Below, piece by piece: positions 17,391-25,377 of a stretch of DNA of 64,000 nucleotides; within the stretch, counting starts at the first letter, position 1; the number at the start of each line of letters is the position of its first letter. The notes beneath the pieces are model-generated. The model was not told the origin of the DNA. It saw only the letters and a program-made list of their open reading frames with translations, and made no database searches. The position numbers were made by a program, and so were the translations under genes. The DNA is from an uncultured Dyadobacter sp. (lineage in GTDB: Bacteria; Bacteroidota; Bacteroidia; Cytophagales; Spirosomataceae): positions 186,001 through 250,000 of the forward strand of contig NZ_CAMLSE010000001.1 in the NCBI RefSeq assembly GCF_946482605.1, in the 5' to 3' direction.

Positions 17391-20300
17391 ATGAAGATGA
17401 AAAGAAGCAGCGGACTAAAAGTCATTTCGATGCTTTTCCTGTTGGTTGTGCTACCAGGGAGGGAATTAGTGAAAGAGATCCCATCGTCCGTGGGAAAGGT
17501 CAATCGGAACGGCATCGTCAAAAATAAGCCCCTTGCCACGATTCCGGAGGCTGTTCCGGACCGCAACGGGTTGATCATGGGAATGATTGCGGAAAGGGAG
17601 TACCACATTTCGCCGGATGCAAAGGGACGCCTGCAAAGCCCCAACCGGGAGCAGGATTTACGTGCTTATTATGAACCGGGTGTTCTGCAAGTTCAAAGTC
17701 GAAGAGCAGTAAGTGACAATTCTTTCAAACTAAAACTAATCAACAACGGAATTTATGCGGATGGCGAAAAACTCTACATTACCCGGAATGATGCAAGTGT
17801 CGATGGTTCAGCTAACAAGCTCGTTTTTGACCACCATGGCTTTAAGGAAGAGTTTGTTAACAGCAGCGAAGGAGTTCGTCAGAATTTCATAGTCGATCAA
17901 GTGCCGGGTGAAGTCAATCATCTGGCGGTTCACCTGAAGGCGGAAGGGTTGATCGTGGAAGATTTGAAAAATAATCAATTGCGGCTGTACTCTCAAAACG
18001 ACGGAGTCAAACAGCAGCAGTTGACCTACGACGATATCCGCTGTTGGGACGCGAATGGTCAAGTCCTGGCATCTTCATTGTCGTATGTGGACAACGAGAT
18101 CCTTCTGGATGTGGATGTTCGTCATGCCGCCTATCCGGTCACCATTGACCCTATCATCAAAAATGGAAACCCCGCGAATGCTGCGGCGACGGTAGAGGGT
18201 GCTCAGGATAATGCAGGGCTTGGATGCTCTGTGGCCAGTGCTGGCGACATCAATGGCGACGGATATAGTGATGTGGTGGCGGGTGCTTATGCCTATGATA
18301 ACGGAGAATTGAATGAAGGTGCGGCGTTTATCTATTATGGATCTTCATCAGGTATAGCGACAACGGCCGCCGGAGTGCTGGAAATCAATCAGGCAGATGC
18401 GAAATTTGGATTTTCGGTGGCGGGAGCCGGAGATGTCAATCGGGATGGTTTCAGCGACGTCATTGTAGGTGCTCCCAATTATAGCAACGGGCAGGTGGGA
18501 GAAGGAGCTGCATTTGTTTACTATGGTTCGGGAGCCGGATTACTGCCATCGTCTGTGACAACAATTGAGCGAAACCAGGCTCAGGCAAATCTCGGGCACT
18601 CAGTTTCAACGGGTGGCGATGTTAATGGCGATGGATATAGCGATGTGTTGGTAGGCGCTCCATTTTACGATCAGGGAGACGCCAATGAAGGTTTGATCTT
18701 TGCTTACTACGGTTCATCCGCCGGAGCAGCAAACGGAACTTTCAGCTTTGTTCAAAGCAATCGGCAGGATGCGTTACTGGGTTTTTCAGTTGCTTGCGCG
18801 GGTGACGTCAACGGCGATGGGTTCAGCGATGTGATCGTCGGGGCCATCGGTTATCAGAATGCAATGGCCTCCAACACCACTGGCGCGGCGCTGGTGTTTC
18901 ATGGCTCTGCGGCTGCCGGCTTGATTTACTCCGTCACACTCTGGGCTAATACCTCTGCTAATATGGGATTCTCGGTGGCAGGTGCGGGTGATGTCAACGG
19001 CGATGGTTATAGCGATGTTGTTGTTGGAGCTAACAAATTCCGGGAAGATGACGGCGCTGCATTTGTATTTCATGGCTCCTCTCTTGGTGTGAGTGCAAGT
19101 GCCGCTGCCACATTGACCCTTGTTGACGCCGATGCGGGAGTCGGGAATTCCGTCGCATGTGCAGGGGATGTGAATGGAGACAATTTCAGCGATGTGATCG
19201 TAGGTGCCTCCAACTATTCAAACGGGCAGAACAAGGAAGGGGCCGCACTGGTGTTTCATGGTTCCCTGCCTGGCGTGAAAACGGAAACTGCCGCTGTTAT
19301 TGAAGGTGATCAGGCCAATGCTAATATGGGTTTCTCCGTGGCTAGCGCGGGTGACGTCAATGGAGATGGCTACAGTGATATTGTTACCGGTGCTTACACG
19401 TACGATAACGGAAACGCAGATGAGGGCGCTGCATTTGTATTCCATGGTTCGGCAAGCAGCAGCAGCACCACCTTCAAGATCACCAAAGAGATGAACCAGG
19501 CGGACGCCTCTTTCGGATATTCCGTATCGAGTGCAGGAGATGTGAATGGGGATGGTTTCAGTGACGTAATCGTCGGAGCGCCCTATTTTGATCAGGGGGA
19601 AGAAAACGAGGGAGCAGCTTTTGTTTTCCATGGCAGCATTTCCGGATTGTTGTTCCCGGGCGGAAGCATTGACGGTGGTCAGAAAGACGCGAATATGGGT
19701 TATTCGGTAAGCTGTGCCGGTGATATGAATGGCGATGGATACAGTGATGTGATTATCGGTGCGGTTGGTTACGACAATGGTAAAGCAAAAGAAGGAGCAG
19801 CATTCGTTCTTAAGGGATCTTCTAACGGGGTAAGTTTTGGTTGGTGGCAACTCATACTGGATGCCGATCAGGCCGACGCAGCTTATGGGAATTCAGTCGC
19901 CGGTGCGGGTGATGTGAACGGAGATGGTTATGGCGATGTGATTGTAGGTGCTTTACTTTATGATAATGATCAGGTGGATGAGGGAGCTGCATTTGTTTAT
20001 CACGGATCCGAACAGGGCATTAGCTTAGTGCCCGAAAAGATGATCGAGGCAGATCAATCGCTCGGAGTGATGGGTTATGCGGTGAATGGTGCCGGCGACA
20101 TCAATGGGGATGGCTTCAGTGATATCGTTGTGAGCGCAGTTCTTTATACGAAAACCCAGACAGAGGAAGGAATGGTAAGCATCTATTACGGCTCGAAAAA
20201 CGGGCTGGTCTATGATTCACCACAAACATTTTTTGGGGAACAATTAGGGGCCGGCCTTGGATCGTCGGTGTCAAGTGCTGGCGACGTCAATGGGGATGGT

Positions 20301-21704
20301 TTCGGAGATGTAGTGATCGGTGCGTATCAATACTTTAACGGAGAGCTTCAAGAGGGGGCCGCGCTGGTATACCAGGGAACGTCAACAGGACTTGACCTTG
20401 GTTCAGCGAGAATATTGGATAGCAATCAAAGTGATTCCTGGATGGGAAGCGCATCGGCAAGTGCAGGTGATGTGAATGGGGATGGTTACAGCGATGTGAT
20501 TGTTGGAGCGCGTAACTATAATATGGGTGCAGGGAACGAGGGCGCTGCTTTTATCTATCATGGCTCAGCTTCAGGAATCGGTTCCGTGGCGATAGGTACG
20601 ATTAGTTTAGGGCAGGTTGGAGCGGATTTTGGGCTCTCAGTAGGTAGTGCCGGAGATATCAATGGTGACGGGTACAGTGATGTCATCATCGGTGCGGACC
20701 ATTATACCAACGTTCAAAACAATGAGGGAGGTGCGTTTGTTTATCTGGGCAACCAGGGGAGTGCGACCGGAACAAGGAACAATCTCGTGCTATACAACTC
20801 CGACCTGAGTACACTGATAGAACATAGCAGTATTTCCAAGAACGATTTTGGCATTGGGTTGCAGGAAAAGTCCTTTCTGGGCCGCACGAAAGGAAAGCTG
20901 GTTTGGGAGTCCAGGAAAGAGGGGGAGGGCTTTTCTAACATGCCCATCACGAACAGCACGCAATCGACTGCCCAACAGAGTGCCTACACTGATCTGGGCG
21001 TATTTACCCTGGAGTTGAAAGACGTTGTCGCGAAGTTGGGGAAGGCAACGAAAGTGAGGGCCAGAACCAGATTCGACCCGGTAACGGCCATGACAGGCCA
21101 GATGTATAGTCCATGGCGTTATGTAAGTGCGTTCTCAGCAGGTTGGAGCTTGAATGAAAGCACGCCTTTACCGGTGACGCTCACCAGCTTTTCAGCAAAA
21201 CGGGTAGAAGAGCACACATTCATCGAATGGTCAACATCTGAGGAAATCAATAGCAAGACTTTTGAGATCCACCGGAGCGCAGATGGTAGAAGCTGGCAGG
21301 TGTTGGGCGAGGTTGCGGCCCAGGGAACGGGGCAGGGAACACGTTATGATTTTAGCGATTTAAAGCCATTGGCCGGGGAAAACCTGTACAGATTGAAAAT
21401 GATCGATCATGATGGCACATTTGCATATAGCCAAATCCAGGCGGTCGCATTTGATAACTCGCTACGAAGTCTGATGAGCATTTATCCTAACCCAGCCTCG
21501 AAGAAGATACTCCTGCACGGAGACACCGGTGGAATAGGCTCCCTGCGACTTTTGAATGCTTCGGGTCAGGTTGTAATGGCTATCCAAAATTTCGTGGAAG
21601 AGATCAATGTGGAAAAACTGCCAACAGGCATATATGTTCTTTTGACCGTGTATAAAGACGGTACTCAAGAGTCCCGGAAAGTAGCTGTTCGCCACGATCT
21701 GTAA
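17391..21704 (+). CDS. Giant FG-GAP (integrin-alpha-like) repeat protein with T9SS sorting tail
   Basis: The 1437-residue protein starts with a short hydrophobic leader ('VISMLFLLVVLPG'), and about 250 residues of unrecognised beta-rich sequence follow. Then come 14 consecutive FG-GAP/VCBS repeats of about 60 residues, each with a calcium-loop motif such as 'AGDVNGDGYSDVIVGA' and then 'EGAAFVYHGS'. A fibronectin-like module ('LPVTLTSFSAKRVEEHTF') and a Por_Secre_tail end ('SIYPNPASKKILLHGD', 'TGIYVLLTVY') follow. The repeats should fold into two seven-bladed calcium-binding propellers, as in integrin alpha chains, and the tail directs T9SS export to the surface. A role in adhesion is inferred; there is no enzymatic motif. 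Confidence 0.9.
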   Translation: MKMKRSSGLKVISMLFLLVVLPGRELVKEIPSSVGKVNRNGIVKNKPLATIPEAVPDRNGLIMGMIAEREYHISPDAKGRLQSPNREQDLRAYYEPGVLQVQSRRAVSDNSFKLKLINNGIYADGEKLYITRNDASVDGSANKLVFDHHGFKEEFVNSSEGVRQNFIVDQVPGEVNHLAVHLKAEGLIVEDLKNNQLRLYSQNDGVKQQQLTYDDIRCWDANGQVLASSLSYVDNEILLDVDVRHAAYPVTIDPIIKNGNPANAAATVEGAQDNAGLGCSVASAGDINGDGYSDVVAGAYAYDNGELNEGAAFIYYGSSSGIATTAAGVLEINQADAKFGFSVAGAGDVNRDGFSDVIVGAPNYSNGQVGEGAAFVYYGSGAGLLPSSVTTIERNQAQANLGHSVSTGGDVNGDGYSDVLVGAPFYDQGDANEGLIFAYYGSSAGAANGTFSFVQSNRQDALLGFSVACAGDVNGDGFSDVIVGAIGYQNAMASNTTGAALVFHGSAAAGLIYSVTLWANTSANMGFSVAGAGDVNGDGYSDVVVGANKFREDDGAAFVFHGSSLGVSASAAATLTLVDADAGVGNSVACAGDVNGDNFSDVIVGASNYSNGQNKEGAALVFHGSLPGVKTETAAVIEGDQANANMGFSVASAGDVNGDGYSDIVTGAYTYDNGNADEGAAFVFHGSASSSSTTFKITKEMNQADASFGYSVSSAGDVNGDGFSDVIVGAPYFDQGEENEGAAFVFHGSISGLLFPGGSIDGGQKDANMGYSVSCAGDMNGDGYSDVIIGAVGYDNGKAKEGAAFVLKGSSNGVSFGWWQLILDADQADAAYGNSVAGAGDVNGDGYGDVIVGALLYDNDQVDEGAAFVYHGSEQGISLVPEKMIEADQSLGVMGYAVNGAGDINGDGFSDIVVSAVLYTKTQTEEGMVSIYYGSKNGLVYDSPQTFFGEQLGAGLGSSVSSAGDVNGDGFGDVVIGAYQYFNGELQEGAALVYQGTSTGLDLGSARILDSNQSDSWMGSASASAGDVNGDGYSDVIVGARNYNMGAGNEGAAFIYHGSASGIGSVAIGTISLGQVGADFGLSVGSAGDINGDGYSDVIIGADHYTNVQNNEGGAFVYLGNQGSATGTRNNLVLYNSDLSTLIEHSSISKNDFGIGLQEKSFLGRTKGKLVWESRKEGEGFSNMPITNSTQSTAQQSAYTDLGVFTLELKDVVAKLGKATKVRARTRFDPVTAMTGQMYSPWRYVSAFSAGWSLNESTPLPVTLTSFSAKRVEEHTFIEWSTSEEINSKTFEIHRSADGRSWQVLGEVAAQGTGQGTRYDFSDLKPLAGENLYRLKMIDHDGTFAYSQIQAVAFDNSLRSLMSIYPNPASKKILLHGDTGGIGSLRLLNASGQVVMAIQNFVEEINVEKLPTGIYVLLTVYKDGTQESRKVAVRHDL
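18190..20750 (+). repeat. 14 coding FG-GAP repeats, period about 180-195 bases
   Basis: Fourteen copies of a GGxGAxxTxAAxGGxGATGGxTxxAGxGATGT-like segment encode the calcium loop D-x-N-G-D-G-[YF]-S-D. One copy has D-x-N-R-D-G (repeat 2) and one N-G-D-N (repeat 6). The copies differ at many synonymous sites, so the array is old rather than freshly duplicated. Confidence 0.85.
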
Positions 21705-21722
21705 TAAAAAATTACGATTGGA

Positions 21723-21755
21723 AAGAAGGTCTGTGGTATCCTTGCAGACCTTCTT
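21723..21755 (+). terminator. Terminator of the FG-GAP gene
   Basis: AAGAAGGTCTG (21723-21733) and CAGACCTTCTT (21745-21755) form a perfect 11-bp stem with an 11-base loop, 18 bases after the stop codon. The following AATCCTTT is only weakly T-rich. Confidence 0.65.
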
Positions 21756-21864
21756 AATCCTTTAAATAACCGACACATTTCGATTAATCAATATTTGATT
21801 CAATGTTGCGCTGAGGAATGGAAATTAGGTTGTCATTCAAGCCAAGCTTCCAAATTAGCATCCA

Positions 21865-22092
21865 ATGAAGTATGATGTCAAATCGCCGGTCTGGGCGATG
21901 ATTTTGCTGGCCATTTGCGTTACCCTCAGGTTTTGCGATCCATGGCTTTTTGATGAAGAAGCAGTTCAGACGGTGGGTGGGGGAAGATCAGAGAAAAAGC
22001 GTGCATGGAACGTCCGCGTTTCGGACTTCCCTTCTTCCAAAATAAATGTGCCGGTCGATTCGGTTGCTCAATCACGTCATTTCTTCCGGTAG
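21865..22092 (+). CDS. Possible small exported or membrane protein (75 residues)
   Basis: An ATG-started frame encodes a short protein with one hydrophobic stretch ('AMILLAICVTLRF') and a polar tail. I do not recognise it. It overlaps the end of the histidine kinase on the other strand by 16 bases, which argues for a small but tolerable overlap or for a chance ORF. It fills the space between the FG-GAP terminator and the kinase, and no promoter is clear. Confidence 0.25.
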   Translation: MKYDVKSPVWAMILLAICVTLRFCDPWLFDEEAVQTVGGGRSEKKRAWNVRVSDFPSSKINVPVDSVAQSRHFFR

Positions 22093-24434
22093 GAAGCAAT
22101 CTTGGCATATAGTTCCGCAGGAGAGAATGGTTTACTGATATAATCATTCATTCCTACTGTAAATGCAATGTCCTTGATGTCCATCATGGCGGAAGCCGTC
22201 AGGGCGATAATCGGAAGCTGCCGGTATTTTTCTTCGGGAAGTTGCCGTATCCGGGACGTAGCTTCATAACCATCCATTTCGGGCATCTGAAGATCCATGA
22301 GCACAAGATCATAGTCATTGGCTTGCACCTTTTCCAAAGCAATAAGTCCGTTTTCGGCCAGGTCGTACTGTACTTCCCATTGTTTCATGAAGTTTTTCAT
22401 CAACAGGACATTGATATGATTGTCCTCTACAATGAGCAGTTTCGTTCCCTTAAGATTGAAATGGTTGGTTGTAGTACCGTTCGTTTGTTCGGCCAGGTGC
22501 TTGTCGCTGACGCGCAGATTGAGGCTGAAATAGAAAACGGAGCCTTTCCCGGGTTCGCTTTCCACATGGATGCTGCTTTGTTGTAGTTCAAGGAGCCGCT
22601 TGGTAATCGTAAGACCGAGTCCGGAACCGCCGTACTTGCGCGTGGTGTCGGAAGTAGCCTGGGTAAAACTGTCGAAGATGTTCTCAAATTTATCAGCGGG
22701 GATGCCGATGCCGGTATCTTCCACGCGAAAGTCGATGGTCACGCGTTCGTTTCCACGGGAAGAAACTGTCGCAGCGAGGGTTACTTTACCGGTTTCCGTG
22801 AATTTAACGGCATTGCTGACCAGGTTGGTGAGAATCTGGCCCAATCGCACAGGGTCGCCTATTACCGTAATGTTGACGTCATTGCCAACGTTCAATTTCA
22901 GCATGATCCCTTTTTCATTGGCTTTTTGCAGGATGCCGGAGCGAATATTTTCCAGCAAGGAAAGTACATTGAAATCAACTTCCTCAAACTCGATCTTGCC
23001 GGCTTCTATTTTGCTAAAATCCAGAATGTCGTTGATCAGCACCAGCAGGTTCTCCGCAGAGAATTTCAGGATGTTCAGATACTCCATTTGCTCAGGCCTG
23101 GGGTTCTGTTGCAACAGCAAATGGGTGAAACCGATGACAGCGTTCATGGGAGTACGTATCTCATGGCTCATAGTCGAGAGGAACTGCGATTTGGCTATGG
23201 CGGCTGCTTCGGCCTGTTCTTTCGCTTTAATGAGTTCCTGCTCGGTTTTCTTCTGATCGTCAATGTCCATAATTGCGCCGTAGAGCTTGGTAACCCTGCC
23301 GCTGGCATCGACGAAAGGCTTGCCGATTGCATGTATGAATTTGACCCGGCCATCGGGCAATATGATACGCAAATGAAAACTGGCCGGTTTCAATTCGTTG
23401 ATCGCCTCGCGGATATGGGATTTGTACGACGGTAGATCGTCGGGGTGGATCATGTGTGAGAACAGCTCGGTTTGGGGACCCGCTTGCCCGGGCTCGAGGC
23501 CGAATATGCGGAATGCCTCGTCGGACCAAAAGTTCTGTCCGGTCATCAGATCTGCCTCCCAACTGCCGCTATGGGTGAGTTGCTGGGATTCAGCCAACAT
23601 CGCTTCGTTGCGGCGGATCACCTCCTCGGCACGTTTCCGGTGGGTAATGTCGTGCCACACCACCAGCAGTACTTTTTTGTTATTGATCAGAACGGGGTTC
23701 AGGGTTACTTCCACCGGAAATTCTTCCCCATCCATTCTTTTGTGGATCCATTCAAAGCGGTTGTAGCCTCTTTCGTAGGCCAGCCGGTCCATTTCCACGG
23801 ATTTTTCGGATGATAACCGCCCGTCCGGCTGTAACTCGGGTGAAAAACGGGCCGGGTGGATCGAAAGCAGCTCACTTTTGTTTTTGCAACGGAGCATTTT
23901 GACGGCCGCTTCATTGCAATCCATGATCCCCGTGTGATCCAGCAACAGATGGGCGTCGGTGGAATATTGGAAGATAACGCTCAGCTTCTCTTCAACCAGC
24001 TTGCGCTGGGTCAGGTCCTGTAGAACACCGTCCAGCTTCCCGGGTTGCTCCTTTTGCATTACATTTTCATGGATGTCCGCAACCGAACCGACCATCCGCT
24101 CAGGCCGCCCGTCTTCGAACCGCACATTGCCCCGGCATTCAAAATAGCGATAACCGCTCCTTTTGGTTTTCAGCCGGACATGTACCAGATAAGGAATATT
24201 GTTTTCGAGCTGTTGCCGAATCGCGTCGGCAACGATCGACTTGTCTTCCGGATGCACGAGTACTTCCGTAAATGATTCATATCCAGGAGTTATTTCCCCT
24301 GGCTCGTATTCGAGCAGTTCAAAGAAGCGATCAGACCAAACCTGGTGGTTAGTTTCGAAAACCCAATCCCAGATTCCGGCATTGACGCCTGCGATCACCA
24401 TAGCCAGGGATTCGATGGAGAACTTGGACTGCAT
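22077..24434 (-). CDS. PAS-containing hybrid histidine kinase with C-terminal receiver
   Basis: The 785-residue protein has no membrane helix. Three PAS/PAC domains (about 12-115, 150-265 and 285-400; 'WDWVFETNHQVWSDRFFEL', 'HPEDKSIV', 'WHDITHRKRAEE') are followed by HisKA with phospho-acceptor His424 ('STMSHEIRTPMNAVIGF'), an ATPase domain with complete N, G1 and G2 boxes ('NLVSNAVKF', 'DTGIGIP', 'GSGLGLTITKRLLEL') and a receiver with phosphoacceptor Asp714 ('LVLMDLQMPEMDG'). It is a cytoplasmic hybrid kinase; output must pass to another protein. Upstream is a TAATTTTG box (24460-24467). The divergent neighbour is a lone receiver gene, a possible partner. Confidence 0.93.
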   Translation of the reverse strand: MQSKFSIESLAMVIAGVNAGIWDWVFETNHQVWSDRFFELLEYEPGEITPGYESFTEVLVHPEDKSIVADAIRQQLENNIPYLVHVRLKTKRSGYRYFECRGNVRFEDGRPERMVGSVADIHENVMQKEQPGKLDGVLQDLTQRKLVEEKLSVIFQYSTDAHLLLDHTGIMDCNEAAVKMLRCKNKSELLSIHPARFSPELQPDGRLSSEKSVEMDRLAYERGYNRFEWIHKRMDGEEFPVEVTLNPVLINNKKVLLVVWHDITHRKRAEEVIRRNEAMLAESQQLTHSGSWEADLMTGQNFWSDEAFRIFGLEPGQAGPQTELFSHMIHPDDLPSYKSHIREAINELKPASFHLRIILPDGRVKFIHAIGKPFVDASGRVTKLYGAIMDIDDQKKTEQELIKAKEQAEAAAIAKSQFLSTMSHEIRTPMNAVIGFTHLLLQQNPRPEQMEYLNILKFSAENLLVLINDILDFSKIEAGKIEFEEVDFNVLSLLENIRSGILQKANEKGIMLKLNVGNDVNITVIGDPVRLGQILTNLVSNAVKFTETGKVTLAATVSSRGNERVTIDFRVEDTGIGIPADKFENIFDSFTQATSDTTRKYGGSGLGLTITKRLLELQQSSIHVESEPGKGSVFYFSLNLRVSDKHLAEQTNGTTTNHFNLKGTKLLIVEDNHINVLLMKNFMKQWEVQYDLAENGLIALEKVQANDYDLVLMDLQMPEMDGYEATSRIRQLPEEKYRQLPIIALTASAMMDIKDIAFTVGMNDYISKPFSPAELYAKIASYRKK

Positions 24435-24459
24435 AGCGGATGTGTAGAATTAATTTGTA

Positions 24460-24488
24460 CAAAATTAAGACAATTTCCATTCCCCAAA
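24460..24488 (-). promoter_or_regulatory. Candidate promoter for the hybrid kinase
   Basis: On the minus strand TTTG (24488-24485), 17 bases, then TAATTTTG (24467-24460) resembles TTTG-N19-21-TAnnTTTG with slightly short spacing. It leaves a leader of about 19 bases. The rest of the 328-base gap to 24762 has no gene. Confidence 0.5.
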
Positions 24489-24608
24489 CCCGCGAACGAC
24501 TATTGCCTACTCTCTATATATCGACTAAAATCTTTTAAGGATCAGCAAATGCCCCCGGGCAAATTTCCGGACAGCGGGTCGTATCCCTTTAATTTTACAA
24601 GATAACCT

Positions 24609-24641
24609 TTTGATTTTTCATTGTGACCAATTGGTAATTTG
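24609..24641 (+). promoter_or_regulatory. Weak promoter candidate with palindrome ACCAATTGGT
   Basis: TTTG (24609-24612), 22 bases, then TAATTTG (24635-24641, one base shorter than TAnnTTTG). The perfect 10-bp palindrome ACCAATTGGT (24626-24635) touches the -7 box. It would drive the receiver gene at 24763. Confidence 0.3.
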
Positions 24642-24762
24642 ATTCTGGTTTTTTTGCCTGGAAAACAGATATTCAAAGCGATTCCAAATTCCACAAAGCA
24701 GTTGAAAAAACAAGTCATGCAAATGCCCAGGAATTCTTCCTACTCTGTTCAACAAACTAATT

Positions 24763-25170
24763 ATGAAAAAAGCAAAGGAAATAAATGTGCTTTATGTAGA
24801 TGATGAAACCAACAATCTGAATTCATTTAAAGCGACCTTTCGTAAGGAGTTTAATGTATTGATAGGCGGATCTGCTGCTGAGGGACTGGATCTTATGAAA
24901 AGCAACACCGTGCACATCGTTATTACCGATCACCGTATGCCCGGAATAGCTGGGGTTGATTTTTTGGTTGAAATTAAGGAACGATATCCTGACACAGTAA
25001 GGATTTTGCTTACCGGCTTCACAGAGCTCACTGCTATTGCCGAAGCGGTAAGCAAAGGGGAGGTTCATTATCGAATGGAGAAGCCCTGGGATGAGGAACA
25101 GGTCAGAGGGGTAATCAACGCTGCTTACGAGATTTATTTTTTAAGAAAGATGACATCTGGTCGCCAGTGA
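24763..25170 (+). CDS. Stand-alone receiver-domain response regulator
   Basis: The 135 residues make a single receiver: 'VLYVDDETNNLNSFKATF' acidic pocket, phosphoacceptor Asp56 in 'IVITDHRMPG', Thr in 'LLTGFTE' and Lys in 'MEKPWDEEQ'. The sequence style (TDHRMPG, YRMEKPWD) is that of receivers usually joined to HD-GYP or other output domains in RpfG-like proteins, but no output domain follows. It lies between two PAS kinases, divergent from the hybrid kinase and 207 bases ahead of the next, so it may be a shared phosphate acceptor. Confidence 0.9.
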   Translation: MKKAKEINVLYVDDETNNLNSFKATFRKEFNVLIGGSAAEGLDLMKSNTVHIVITDHRMPGIAGVDFLVEIKERYPDTVRILLTGFTELTAIAEAVSKGEVHYRMEKPWDEEQVRGVINAAYEIYFLRKMTSGRQ

Positions 25171-25377
25171 GTTGAGTTTGTCGAACGGCAGAACCTTTAT
25201 CCTAAAGACGCATACCAAAAAGTGCCTGCACACATTCAAGTTTGCTACACAGTTACGATGTTACAGTAGCAGTTTTTTCTTCAAATCGCAGCGTGCACAC
25301 CCGTTATTCAGTCTCCCGCTTTGCTATTTTGTCCTCGTCGGCGTAAATTGTAGGGAGTTGAACTGGCGAACCTCTAT

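Noticed and set aside
18190..20750. Regular repeats that might suggest a CRISPR array
   Set aside because: Period about 190 bases, copies diverged at third codon positions, and all within one reading frame: protein repeats.
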